DNA of 64,000 nucleotides. It comes from Natronosalvus rutilus (GTDB lineage Archaea > Halobacteriota > Halobacteria > Halobacteriales > Natrialbaceae). Location: NCBI RefSeq assembly GCF_024204665.1, contig NZ_CP100355.1, positions 1,531,451 through 1,595,450 of the forward strand. Direction: 5' to 3'. Within the stretch, counting starts at the first letter, position 1. The number at the start of each line of letters is the position of its first letter. The notes under the pieces were generated by a model that was not told the DNA's origin, ran no database searches, and saw only the letters and a list, made by a program, of their open reading frames with translations. Below are positions 53,511-62,492 of this stretch, piece by piece. The translations under genes were made by a program, and so were the position numbers.

Positions 53511-55454
53511 ATGAGTACTGTAGAGCAGCAACTCGACGATTTGAAAGCAGAGATCACGAGCGAGTTACCGAACGACATCTCGGTCTCCTCGGTGAAATAC
53601 GAAGGCCCCGAACTGGTGGTCTACACGCGCGATCCGAAGAAGTTCGCCCGCCAGGGCGACCTCGTGCGAAAGCTCGCGAGCAAGCTTCGCAAGCGCATCA
53701 CGATCCGACCAGACCCGGACGTCCTCTCCCCGCCCGAGACCGCTCGAGCGGAGATCATGAGCGTGATCCCGGAGGAGGCGGGCGTGACGGATCTGGACTT
53801 CCACGCCGACACGGGCGAGGTGGTCATCGAAGCCGGCAAGCCCGGCATGGTGATCGGTCGCCACGGTTCGACGCTTCGAGAGATCACGAAACAGGTCGGC
53901 TGGACGCCCGAAGTCGTCCGCACGCCGCCGATCGAATCTTCGACCGTCTCGAACGTTCGCAACTTCCTCAAACAGGAACGAAGCGATCGTCGGGACATCT
54001 TAGAGCGCGTCGGTCGACAGATCCACCGCGAGGAGATGTCCGACGACGAGTGGGTTCGCATCACGACTCTCGGTTGTTGCCGAGAGGTCGGACGCGCTTC
54101 GTTCATCCTCTCGACGCCCGAAACCCGGATTCTGATCGATTGCGGCGACAAACCCGGTGCCGAAGGCGAGGTGCCGTACCTCCACGTCCCCGAAGCACTC
54201 GGCGCGGGCGCTCAGACGATCGACGCCGTGGTGCTCACCCACGCCCACCTCGACCACTCCGCTCTACTCCCGCTCCTGTTCAAGTACGGCTACGACGGCC
54301 CGATCTACTGTACGGAACCGACGCGCGACCTCATGGGCCTGCTGACGCTCGACTACCTCGACGTCGCGGCCAAGGAGGGGCGAACTCCACCGTACGAGTC
54401 CGAACAGGTCCGCGAGGCGATCAAACACTGCATTCCGCTCGAGTACGGCGACGTCACGGACATCGCGCCGGACGTCAAACTCACGTTCCACAACGCGGGC
54501 CACATTCTCGGCTCCGCCGTCTCGCACTTCCACATCGGTGACGGCCTCTACAACGTCGCGTTCTCCGGGGACATCCACTACAAGGACACGCGCCTGTTCA
54601 ACGGCGCGACCAACGACTTCCCGCGCGTGGAGACGCTCGTCCTCGAGTCGACCTACGGCGGGCGAAACGACTACCAGACCGACCAGGCCGACTCCGAGGA
54701 GAAACTCAAGAAAGTCATCAGGGAGACGGCCGAAGAGGGCGGCAAGGTGCTCATCCCGGCGTTCGCCGTCGGTCGCTCCCAGGAGATCATGCTCGTCATC
54801 GAGGAGGCCATGCGCGAGGGCGAAATCCCCTCGATGCCGGTCCATCTGGACGGGATGATATGGGAGGCGACGGCGATCCACACCACCTATCCGGAGTACC
54901 TGCGCGACGACCTCCGAGATCGGATCTTCCACGAGGACGAGAACCCGTTCCTCGCCGACGAGTTCAACCACATCGACGGCGGTGAGGAGGAGCGACAGGA
55001 CGTCGCCGACGGCGGCCCCTGTATCGTCCTCTCGACGTCCGGGATGGTCACCGGCGGCCCGATCATGTCCTGGCTCTCCCACGTCGGTCCCGATCCCGAC
55101 TCGACGCTCGTCTTCGTCGGCTACCAGGCCCAGGGAACGCTCGGGCGGCGCATCCAGAACGGCTGGGACGAGATTCCGACGAGCGAGGTCGGGAGTATGA
55201 ACCGAAACGGAAACGGGAACGGCCGCGGCACCCTCAAACTCAACATGGACGTCGAAACGGTCGACGGCTTCTCCGGCCACGCCGACCGCGCCGGCCTCGA
55301 GAACTTCGTCCGGACGATGAACCCCCGACCCGAGAAAGTACTCTGCGTCCACGGCGACGAACGCTCCGTCCAGGACCTCTCCTCGGCGCTCTACCACGAG
55401 TTCAACATGCGGACGTTCGCGCCGAAGAACCTCGAGACGTTCCGGTTCCTCTGA
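53511..55454 (+). CDS. Beta-CASP ribonuclease aCPSF1
   Basis: The 647-residue protein starts at ATG 53511 (MSTVEQQLDDLKAEI). The N-terminal KH domains (about 5-140) include MVIGRHGS with a GxxG-type loop at 114-119. The metallo-beta-lactamase core has HAHLDH (244-249), the later STSGMVTGGPIM and the C-terminal Zn-ligand region DGFSGHADRAGLENF and CVHGDERS. aCPSF1 is an archaeal termination factor with RNA 3'-end endonuclease activity. The start at ATG 53511 is preferred to an in-frame extension to 53364, which is Arg/Pro-rich and not part of the family. Confidence 0.97.
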   Translation: MSTVEQQLDDLKAEITSELPNDISVSSVKYEGPELVVYTRDPKKFARQGDLVRKLASKLRKRITIRPDPDVLSPPETARAEIMSVIPEEAGVTDLDFHADTGEVVIEAGKPGMVIGRHGSTLREITKQVGWTPEVVRTPPIESSTVSNVRNFLKQERSDRRDILERVGRQIHREEMSDDEWVRITTLGCCREVGRASFILSTPETRILIDCGDKPGAEGEVPYLHVPEALGAGAQTIDAVVLTHAHLDHSALLPLLFKYGYDGPIYCTEPTRDLMGLLTLDYLDVAAKEGRTPPYESEQVREAIKHCIPLEYGDVTDIAPDVKLTFHNAGHILGSAVSHFHIGDGLYNVAFSGDIHYKDTRLFNGATNDFPRVETLVLESTYGGRNDYQTDQADSEEKLKKVIRETAEEGGKVLIPAFAVGRSQEIMLVIEEAMREGEIPSMPVHLDGMIWEATAIHTTYPEYLRDDLRDRIFHEDENPFLADEFNHIDGGEEERQDVADGGPCIVLSTSGMVTGGPIMSWLSHVGPDPDSTLVFVGYQAQGTLGRRIQNGWDEIPTSEVGSMNRNGNGNGRGTLKLNMDVETVDGFSGHADRAGLENFVRTMNPRPEKVLCVHGDERSVQDLSSALYHEFNMRTFAPKNLETFRFL

Positions 55455-55549
55455 GTCGGCGCCCTCGAACGGCACTCGCACCACTCGCTGCGGATAGAAC
55501 AAATCGATCCCGGTACTGTCGACCCCGTCGTCTGCGATGTTCGATATTG

Positions 55550-55555
55550 TTTATA
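55550..55555 (+). promoter_or_regulatory. TATA box of the damaged lipoprotein gene
   Basis: TTTATA centred about 30 nt before ATG 55582 is a typical promoter in this genome and points to ATG 55582 as the original start. Confidence 0.5.
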
Positions 55556-55581
55556 ATTCCAATTATATTCTGGCGTATAGA

Positions 55582-56056
55582 ATGTCGGCGATATCTCTCG
55601 GCAACCGCAGCAGGTGCGGTGGCAGGCTTCAGCGGCTGTCTTTCCGATTTCGATGACACCGTCGAACTGGCCGGGGTCGTCGGCATAAATCACGCCGAGG
55701 AACCGAAACAGCTCGAGGCCCGCGTTCTGGATGGGGATTCAGAGATTCTGACAACAGAGATAGAACTCGACGCGGCCGAACGAGGAGACGGGTACGTTCT
55801 CGCCAGTCACGAGAGCGTCGAGTGTCGATGGTCGGCCGAGGCGAAGTCGTTCACCGTCGAAGCACGAGCGGCGGGCGAGTGGCAGTCCGTCGACGTAGCG
55901 GACGAAGTCGACGGAAACTGTGCCGTCGTCGGTCTCGAATTCGGTCACCCGTTCGAACCGGATCTCCGCTTCAGGGTCGAACCGTGTGACTCGATCGATC
56001 GCTCGTCCGACCTGTTTTGTACCTTCAACGAGAGTGACGAGCACAACGGGGAGTGA
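55582..56056 (+). pseudogene. Lipoprotein gene with frameshift just after the start codon
   Basis: The reading frame ending at 56056 contains RRYLSATAAGAVAGFSGC, a perfect Tat/lipobox signal, but no ATG in phase. An ATG at 55582-55584 is followed by one T (55585) and then CGG CGA TAT; removing that T gives MRRYLSATAAG, the expected start. The TATA box at 55550-55555 fits that ATG. The domain that follows is beta-rich with CRW and two Cys near the end. In-frame TTG 55547 would lie inside the TATA box. I read it as a +1 frameshift; a real unusual start (AUA 55577) cannot be excluded. Confidence 0.65.
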
Positions 56057-56200
56057 CGGGAGTAATGGTCGAGAGTGGACGGACTCGAACCACTTCGAGT
56101 TCCCGTTGCCGTTGGTACGGGTTCCGGCCTTCGTTTCTCGACCCGATGGTCAAGCCGGTCGACGTCAGCATTCCGCGCTCTCGAGAGTGCGAGCCACGCG

Positions 56201-56954
56201 CTAGAAGTACGTCGCTGACGGTGACCGACCGGGTAGCAGATACGCCAGATAACCGCGAGCGTAGGTCAGGAAGAGACGCCCGTACCCCTCCCGCTCCTGT
56301 CGGCGGACGGACGTCCTGACCGCACACTCCCGGTCGTAGACTACCTCGCCCTCTCGACGGAGGCGCAGGGAGAGATCTGTGTCCTCGAGAAACGGGAGCG
56401 ACTCGTCGAAGCCGCCTACCCGTTCGAAGGCCGTCCGACGCACGCTACAGTTGGGCCCAGGCTGCTGGACGAACCCCAGCGGCCAGCTGAGTCGGTCCCA
56501 CCAGTCCGAGAGGAGTCGAAAGCAGACGCGGTGGCGAAGACCGGGCTCGAGTGGCTCGAGCGGTCCGCCGACGCCCACTACGGTGGATTTCGTCGCCACC
56601 GAGTAGTGACGGCAGTGATCGCGCACCCACGTCGGCGGAACGACGGTGTCGGCGTCGGTGAAACAGAGCACGTCGCCGGATGCCTGCTTCGCGCCGCGGT
56701 TTCGTGCCCGGGCCGGTCCTGAGGCCGTTTTTTTCGGGTTCGTTCCCGGACTCATCGGATCGACTCCCGGACTCGTCGCGAAGTACGCAATTGACGACGG
56801 CGTGCCCGCGAGCGACGGCAATCGTCTCCGCCCCGCTCGTGACGACGATCACCTCGAGGTCGCCATCGAAACGCTGGGCCGACAGCGAGTCGAGCGTCGC
56901 CTCGAGTCGGGCTCCTTCGGCTTTCGCCGGCACGACGACCGAGGCGCTGACCAT
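56201..56954 (-). pseudogene. Glycosyltransferase family 2 gene with frameshift at a 7-base homopolymer
   Basis: The start ATG 56954 begins MVSASVVVPAKAEGARLEA, a GT-A nucleotide-binding start. The frame runs to EPEKNGLR, where coding shifts. The other frame ends at 56201 and carries RNRGAKQASGDVLCFTDADTVVPP with the catalytic DxD-like TDAD, and later GGFDESLPFLEDTDLSLRLRREG. The switch falls at an A7 run on the minus strand (56728-56734); deleting one A gives EKTASGP and restores one frame of 250 residues. The GT acts on cell-surface glycans. Errors at homopolymers are common, so this may be a sequencing artefact. Confidence 0.75.
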
Positions 56955-57098
56955 GTACTGGACTGTCGTTTCGAGGACAAAAATCAAGGTGCTTCGTCCC
57001 TCGAGACCGCGATTATGGATTCGAAACGACGGAGGGGATCGTCGGCGACCGTTGCCACCGTCGTAACCCCCTTTTCCGGGCGTTTCGTAGGACCAGCA

Positions 57099-58070
57099 AT
57101 GCCGAGCGTGACCGTCAGCGCAGGCGCCCGCCTGCACTTCGGCTTCCAGAACCTCTCGCTGGCCCGAGAGCGCCTCTACGGCGGCATCGGGGTCGGCCTC
57201 GAGGAGCCTCGCGTAACGGTCGCGGCCGAACCCGCGGACGCCGTCCGCGTCGAGGACCCACTCGCCGAGCAGTACTCCCGGCGGGCGGTCGAGCGGTTAG
57301 CCGTTCCCGGCGTTCGCATCGCCCTCGACGAACGACTCCCGCGCCACGTCGGGCTGGGGAGCGGGACGCAACTCGCCCTCACTGTCCTGGCGGCGACGGC
57401 AGGAGCGTACGACCTCGAGCCGTCGATTCGCGACCTGGCGCCGGCTCTCGGGCGGGCCGGCCGAAGTGGGATCGGCGTCGCGACGTTCGAGGACGGCGGG
57501 TTCGTCGTTGACGCGGGCCACCCGACGGGCCGGTTCACCACCGAGCCGCCGGCCGAGGGCGACTGGACGGTCCCGCCCGTCGTCGCCAGACACGACCTCC
57601 CTGACTCCTGGCGGTTTCTGGTCGTCGTCCCGGACGTCGAACCCGGCCGTTGCGGCGAGGACGAGGACGCCAGCCTCCGCTCGGTCATCGAACACGCCGA
57701 CCCGGGAATCGCCGACGACATCGCGGGCGTCCTCACGCGAAAACTGCTCCCGGCGGCCGCGGAAGGCCGACTCGAGGCCTTCGGCGAGGCGATATCGACC
57801 ATCGGCCACAAGAACGGTGCCTGGTACGCCGACGTCCAGGGTGGCGTCTTTCGCCCACCTGCGGGCGAACTCGTCAACGCGCTGACCTCGAGTCCGGTCG
57901 TCACCGGCGTCGGGCAATCGTCCTGGGGGCCAACCGTCTACGGCGTCACCGACGACCGACACGCCGACGAGGCCGTCGCCGCGGCGAGGGACGCACTCGA
58001 GGAAGCGAGCGTCGAGGGACGAGTTCTCGTCTCGCGGGCGGCGGCCGGGGGCGCGACTCGAGGGCGATAA
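57099..58070 (+). CDS. Beta-RFAP synthase-like GHMP protein
   Basis: The 323-residue protein starts at ATG 57099 (MPSVTVSAGARLHFGFQNLS). It shows GHMP-type motifs: RLHFGF at the start, GGIGVGLEEP and HVGLGSGTQLALTVLAA (about 83-99). RSGIGVATFEDGGFVVDAGH is characteristic of beta-ribofuranosylaminobenzene 5'-phosphate synthase. That enzyme starts methanopterin synthesis in methanogens. Haloarchaea are not known for methanopterin-based C1 metabolism, so the product could differ. It lies divergent from the damaged glycosyltransferase. Confidence 0.85.
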   Translation: MPSVTVSAGARLHFGFQNLSLARERLYGGIGVGLEEPRVTVAAEPADAVRVEDPLAEQYSRRAVERLAVPGVRIALDERLPRHVGLGSGTQLALTVLAATAGAYDLEPSIRDLAPALGRAGRSGIGVATFEDGGFVVDAGHPTGRFTTEPPAEGDWTVPPVVARHDLPDSWRFLVVVPDVEPGRCGEDEDASLRSVIEHADPGIADDIAGVLTRKLLPAAAEGRLEAFGEAISTIGHKNGAWYADVQGGVFRPPAGELVNALTSSPVVTGVGQSSWGPTVYGVTDDRHADEAVAAARDALEEASVEGRVLVSRAAAGGATRGR

Positions 58071-58081
58071 AGAGAGAGCGC

Positions 58082-59506
58082 TCAGTTTCCGTTGTCCGAC
58101 AGGTAGAGCGTTCGGTCGATGATGCTGACGGCACCCTGTCCCCAGCGCTGGATTGCCGCGCCGTCGGCGTCCGGCACGTCGATGACGATCCGCTGGCCGT
58201 CGATCGGCACGTCGCCGTCCGGCGTCGACTCCTGGTCCGCGAAGCTCTGGAGCTGATAGGTGAGCAAGCGCTTCGTCGACCCCGTAATGGACACCGTTTT
58301 GGGGTCGAACGTGTAGGTCAACACGGCCCCGTCGTCGGTCTCCTCGGCGGACACCTCGAAGCCGTGACTGCTCAGCGAGAGGTCCGGTTTCTCCTCGTTG
58401 AGCGTCTTGAGTGCGCGGTCGACCGGAATCTCCTCGATGTCGTCCTCGACGGTGTCGACGTGATCGGCGGGATCGAACGGATCGAATGCGGCGGCCGCGT
58501 CGTCCGGTGCGTCCGAATCCTCTGTTTCGTCCGGTTCGTCCGCACCGTTCAATTCGTCCAGGTCGTTTGGGCCGTCACCCACAACCTCGATACCCCCGTC
58601 GTCGCTCGCTTCGTCCAGATCGCCCGATTCTCGATGAGCGGGCGTCTCGAGGGACGAGTCTCGTTCAGTCTGGAACGCGGCGTCGGAATCCGTGGCGTCG
58701 GAATCGGCGGTGTCGACATCTGCGCCCTCCTCGTCGTCGTCTCCGTCACCATCTCGTCGTTCGTTCTTGGCATCGGTATCGCCGGTGACCTCTTCCGAGA
58801 AGGTAAATTCGCCTCCATCGGCATCGGCTTCTGGAGTCGGGTCCGAATCGCTGGCGGTCGCCGTGTCGAGGTGGTCGGGTTCGACGTCGCCGTTGGCATC
58901 GGAGGACGCCTCGAGTCCGGCCCCGTCGGAGCCGTCCACCGTCGACTGTCGGACGGCTTCGGGAGAATCGGGACTGTTCGCTGGTGGGGCAGCGTAGACG
59001 GTGGATTCGTCGGCGTTCGCTGTCTCCGCGTCGTCATCTCCTTCGTCCGTTGCCCTCTGCTCGTCGCCGTCGTCCGAATCCGAGTCGTCATCCTCGCTGT
59101 CTGAGCTCGAGCCCTCACCATCGTCATCCGAACTCGAGCCCTCGGCGCTCGGTTCCGGGGCACTCTCGAGTTCGCCGGCGATCTGGGGGTACCTGGCGTC
59201 GGCGATCGCATCTCGGTCGAGCGGGGTAGCGTACCACGCCGTTCGATCTGGGGACGTGATGAACCTCCCGCGGTTGCGTGCGAGCAGTGCGTCGTCGGGT
59301 TCGGATTGCGCGTCCTCGGCGTCGTCGAGTTCGTCGTCGCCATCAGCGTCGCTCGCGGTATCCTCCTGCTCGTTATCCTCACGTTCCGTTTCAGCCGACT
59401 CGTCACCGTCGTCGTTCGACTCGCCTGGATCGGCATCCTCCGGTTCGGTCGTTTGGGTAGCCGATTCGTCGGCCATCGCCTCGTCGACCGCCGCTGAGTC
59501 GTCCAC
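58082..59506 (-). CDS. Acidic low-complexity protein, probable C-terminal part of a split membrane protein
   Basis: This 474-residue frame starts at GTG 59506. The first 330 residues are strongly acidic disorder (Asp, Glu, Ser, Thr). A short structured segment (RNRGRFITSPDRTAWYATPLDRDAIADARYP, about 78-108) and a C-terminal globular domain (about 365-474, ending LYLSDNGN) remain. The frame is the same as that of the gene at 59588-59935 and continues right after its TAA with PQPAHEEQAEQAG. This suggests one ancestral protein. The role is unknown; its N-terminal membrane anchor would be in the upstream part. Confidence 0.6.
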   Translation of the reverse strand: MDDSAAVDEAMADESATQTTEPEDADPGESNDDGDESAETEREDNEQEDTASDADGDDELDDAEDAQSEPDDALLARNRGRFITSPDRTAWYATPLDRDAIADARYPQIAGELESAPEPSAEGSSSDDDGEGSSSDSEDDDSDSDDGDEQRATDEGDDDAETANADESTVYAAPPANSPDSPEAVRQSTVDGSDGAGLEASSDANGDVEPDHLDTATASDSDPTPEADADGGEFTFSEEVTGDTDAKNERRDGDGDDDEEGADVDTADSDATDSDAAFQTERDSSLETPAHRESGDLDEASDDGGIEVVGDGPNDLDELNGADEPDETEDSDAPDDAAAAFDPFDPADHVDTVEDDIEEIPVDRALKTLNEEKPDLSLSSHGFEVSAEETDDGAVLTYTFDPKTVSITGSTKRLLTYQLQSFADQESTPDGDVPIDGQRIVIDVPDADGAAIQRWGQGAVSIIDRTLYLSDNGN

Positions 59507-59587
59507 CGCAGAGTCGTCCGCTCCACCCTGTTCGACCTCGGACGTCGGTCCCGCCTGTTCGGCCTGTTCCTCGTGTGCGGGCTGGGG

Positions 59588-59935
59588 TTATGCGTGCGCC
59601 TGGCCCGACGGTGTCTGGTGTGGCGCCTGCTGAGGCTGCTGGGGCTGGTGAGGCTGCTGTCCCTGCTGGGCCGGACCCTGCGTCGGCCCCGAACTGATCG
59701 TCCCACTACTCAGATGCAGCTGGGTCCCACCGCCAGAACTGTGGGAGAACCCCTCGAGGTTGTGCCCGACGTCGGTCAACCCGTCGTCCAGCGTGTCCTC
59801 GAGTTTGTCGACTTTGTCACCGACGCTACGGAGGGCGAGCGAGAGGTCCCAGAGGACGACGACCGTGAAAAACAATAGCGCCAGAAAGACCGTTACAGCG
59901 ACACCGCCCAAAAATTGCACGTCCACCTCGACCAT
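59588..59935 (-). CDS. Single-pass membrane protein with Q/P-rich tail, N-terminal part
   Basis: The 115-residue protein starts at ATG 59935 (MVEVDVQFLGGVAV). One transmembrane helix lies at about 8-32, then a coiled-coil-like VGDKVDKLEDTLDDGLTD segment. The tail is Gln/Pro/His-rich (QQPHQPQQPQQAPHQTP) and ends GQAHA before TAA at 59588-59590. The next codons in phase (PQPAHEEQAEQ) continue the same composition, so TAA seems to replace a CAA. The protein as read could still be a stable membrane protein by itself. Confidence 0.6.
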   Translation of the reverse strand: MVEVDVQFLGGVAVTVFLALLFFTVVVLWDLSLALRSVGDKVDKLEDTLDDGLTDVGHNLEGFSHSSGGGTQLHLSSGTISSGPTQGPAQQGQQPHQPQQPQQAPHQTPSGQAHA

Positions 59936-60083
59936 ACTAGTAACTAAATTCGAAATCGTTCGATTGCAACTTAGTAGTTCGAACCGTTTCAGCGGTCGAC
60001 TCACCGCTCGATACGCACGGCTGTAGCGCTCGAGAGTAGGCGTGACTCGAAAGCGTATTCCACCCACCGCCGAAAGACCCGGT

Positions 60084-60857
60084 ATGCTCACGTTCGTCGG
60101 ACTCGGCCTCTACGACGAGCGGTCGATCACCGTCGAGGGCCGGGACGCCCTCCGGAACGCCGACCGCGCCTACGCCGAGTTCTACACCAGTCAGCTCGTC
60201 GGGACTACCGTCGAGTCGCTCGAGGACCACCACGGCATCGACGTTGAGGTCCGCGACCGGGCGGGGGTCGAACAGCACCCCGACGACATCCTCGAGTCCG
60301 CCGAGACCGAGGACGTCGTCTTTCTCACGGCCGGGGACACTATGATCTCGACCACGCACGTCGATCTCCGACTGCGGGCCCACGAACGCGGAATCGAGAC
60401 GCGCGTGATCCACGGTATCACCGCCCAGACGGCGACCAGTTCGCTCACCGGACTGCAAAACTACCGGTTCGGGAAGGCGACGACCCTCCCGTTCCCCTAC
60501 GCCCACGGCGCCGACGGGTTGCCCGCGAGCGTCACCGAGACCATCGAGGCGAACCGCGAGGCGAACCTGCACACGGTCGTCTACCTCGACATCAAAGCCG
60601 AGCGCGGCGAGTACATGACCGCCGACGTCGCCGCAGAATTGCTCGCCGACGCGTACCCCGACCTGGTGGGCGTCGTCGTCGCTCGAGCCGGCAGTCCCGA
60701 CCCCCTGATCGAGGCCGGGACGATGACCGACCTCGCCGAACGGGAGTTCGGCGACCCGCTCCACCTACTCGTGATCCCCGGCGAACTGCACCTGCTCGAG
60801 GCCGACGCCCTCTGCGAACTGGCGGGGGCGGATCGGGACGACCTCGAGATCGCCTGA
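60084..60857 (+). CDS. dph5: Diphthine synthase
   Basis: The 257-residue protein starts at ATG 60084 (MLTFVGLGLYDERSIT). SAM-binding methylase motifs include VVFLTAGDTMISTTHVDLRLRA, VIHGITAQTATSSLTGLQNYRFGKATTLPF and HTVVYLDIKAE, all characteristic of Dph5. It methylates the diphthamide intermediate on EF-2 in archaea and eukaryotes. The in-frame extension to 60042 is not used. It is 9 nt before a GrpB-family gene. Confidence 0.97.
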   Translation: MLTFVGLGLYDERSITVEGRDALRNADRAYAEFYTSQLVGTTVESLEDHHGIDVEVRDRAGVEQHPDDILESAETEDVVFLTAGDTMISTTHVDLRLRAHERGIETRVIHGITAQTATSSLTGLQNYRFGKATTLPFPYAHGADGLPASVTETIEANREANLHTVVYLDIKAERGEYMTADVAAELLADAYPDLVGVVVARAGSPDPLIEAGTMTDLAEREFGDPLHLLVIPGELHLLEADALCELAGADRDDLEIA

Positions 60858-60866
60858 TTCGCACGA

Positions 60867-61475
60867 ATGCCGGAGTCCAGTCCCCCGAACGACTGCCCCC
60901 CGAACGACGGTCCACCACTCGGCCTCGCACGCGGGACCGTCGCCCTCGTGTCACACCACCCCGGGTGGCTCGACGCGGCCGTAGCCGAACTCGAGCGACT
61001 CGAGCAGGCGTTCGAACGTGACGGGGTCGACGACCGCGTCCTCGGGTACGAGCACGTCGGTTCGACGGCCGTCCCCGGACTCGCCGCGAAGCCGATCCTG
61101 GATCTGCTCGTCCTGGTCGCGGACCTCGAGGCCGTCACCAGTTTGCAACCAGCGCTCGAGCGCCTCGGATACGAACGGCAACCGAACGACGGCGTTCCCG
61201 ACCGCGTCTTCTTCGCGAAGGGGCCGGAAACCGACCGGATGCACTACCTGTCGGTCGCGTCGTGGGGAAGCGACTGTCACCGTGAACAGGTGGTCTTCCG
61301 AGATTTTATGTGCGATAACCCATCGACGGCCGAGGCGTACGAGACGCTCAAGCGACAGCTCGCGGGGCATTATTTAGATGAGCGGGCGGCGTACACCGAC
61401 CGAAAGGAACCGTTCGTCGAAGAGATCCTCGAGTGGGCCGTCTCGGCAGGATACGACGTCGACGAGCGGCCCTGA
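60867..61475 (+). CDS. GrpB/UPF0157 nucleotidyltransferase-like protein
   Basis: The 202-residue protein has the family landmarks GYEHVGSTAVPGLAAKPILDLLVLV (about 60-85), with the Ser/Asp residues of the nucleotidyltransferase fold. HREQVVFRDFMCDNPSTAEAYETLKRQLA comes near the end. The N-terminal 18 residues (MPESSPPNDCPPNDG) are an unusual Pro/Asn/Cys extension. The family function is not established; some members have been linked to CoA or nucleotide reactions. It follows dph5 by 9 nt and may be cotranscribed. Confidence 0.88.
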   Translation: MPESSPPNDCPPNDGPPLGLARGTVALVSHHPGWLDAAVAELERLEQAFERDGVDDRVLGYEHVGSTAVPGLAAKPILDLLVLVADLEAVTSLQPALERLGYERQPNDGVPDRVFFAKGPETDRMHYLSVASWGSDCHREQVVFRDFMCDNPSTAEAYETLKRQLAGHYLDERAAYTDRKEPFVEEILEWAVSAGYDVDERP

Positions 61476-61511
61476 CCAAACCAGTGTCGGCTCGCGAAAA
61501 ATCGAAACGCG

Positions 61512-62492
61512 CTACAGCCGGTCGATAACTGCCGCCGTCACTTCGTCCGTCGAGGCGTCGCCACCCAGATCGCCCGTCCGTGGGCCCTCCTCGAGCACAT
61601 CTTCGACGGCCTCCTGGACGGCCGCGCCCTCGTCCTCATGGCCGAGGTACTCGAGCAACATCGCCGCCGAGAGGATGGCGGCGGCGGGGTTGGCGACGCC
61701 CTGACCAGCGATGTCAGGAGCGGTGCCGTGGACCGGTTCGAAGAGCGCCCGGTCGGGCCCGACGTTCGCGCTTGGGAGCAAGCCAAGACCGCCGACGAGC
61801 CCCGCCGCGAGGTCCGAGAGCACGTCGCCCGCGAGGTTCGGGCAGACGACCACGTCGAACTGCGTCGGGTCGAGACAGACGTGGGTGGCGAAGGCGTCCA
61901 TCAGCACCTCCTGCGTCTCCACGCCCCCCGCGTCGGCAACGTCGACGACCGCGTCGCGAAACCGGCCGTCCGTCTCGCGCATGACGTTGGCCTTGTGAAC
62001 GACCGCAAATTCATCGAGTCCACGGTCGTCGACGAACTCGCAGGCGAACTCGGCGAGTCGTCGCGAGGCCGAGTCGGTCACCACCCGCGTCAGCGTCGAG
62101 AGGTCGTCGCTCAACCGAGTTTCGTGGCCCGAGTAGACCCCCTCGGTGTTCTCCCGGAGAAAGACGAGGTCCGTCTCCGGTCGAACCGCGTCGACGCCGG
62201 GATAGGCCCTGGCGGGCCGAACGTTGACGAATGAGTCGACGGCCTCGCGCAGCGGAAGAATCACGTCCGCAGCGGTTTCGCCCGCGGCACCGAAGAGCGT
62301 CGCGTCGCTCGAGGCGACGAGGTCGTAGGTCTCCTGTGGAAGTGCCTCGCCGGTCTCGGCCTTCACGGCGTCGCCCGCAGCCGCTTCGCGAAACAAAAAG
62401 TCGATGTCCAGCGCCTCGAGTACCTCGAGCGCTGCCGGCGTCACTTCCTGGCCGATGCCGTCGCCCGGGACGACGGCGATGTCGTGAGTCAT
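61512..62492 (-). CDS. leuB: 3-isopropylmalate dehydrogenase
   Basis: The 326-residue protein starts at ATG 62492 ([20 protein letters not shown]). Family motifs are the N-terminal [22 protein letters not shown] for substrate binding, [10 protein letters not shown] and the Asp-rich Mg/NAD site [21 protein letters not shown]. The last also fits isocitrate/homoisocitrate relatives, but the overall pattern is archaeal LeuB. It is not next to leuC or leuD here. It catalyses the oxidation and decarboxylation step of leucine synthesis. Confidence 0.9.
   Translation of the reverse strand: MTHDIAVVPGDGIGQEVTPAALEVLEALDIDFLFREAAAGDAVKAETGEALPQETYDLVASSDATLFGAAGETAADVILPLREAVDSFVNVRPARAYPGVDAVRPETDLVFLRENTEGVYSGHETRLSDDLSTLTRVVTDSASRRLAEFACEFVDDRGLDEFAVVHKANVMRETDGRFRDAVVDVADAGGVETQEVLMDAFATHVCLDPTQFDVVVCPNLAGDVLSDLAAGLVGGLGLLPSANVGPDRALFEPVHGTAPDIAGQGVANPAAAILSAAMLLEYLGHEDEGAAVQEAVEDVLEEGPRTGDLGGDASTDEVTAAVIDRL

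Noticed and set aside
53320-53514. 64-codon upstream frame ending in ATGA on the aCPSF1 start
   Set aside because: The product is Arg-rich and lacks the acidic composition of haloarchaeal proteins; kept only as part of the leader finding.
56076-56096. T-loop-like sequence GGTTCGAGTCC on the minus strand, possible tRNA 3' half
   Set aside because: The T-stem pairs poorly, there is no matching D-arm or acceptor stem at the required distance, and the region is next to a damaged gene.
56728-56734. A AAA AAC heptamer as a programmed -1 frameshift site in the glycosyltransferase
   Set aside because: The second frame is reached by a +1 (or -2) shift, while this heptamer promotes -1 slippage; loss of one A from the run explains it better.
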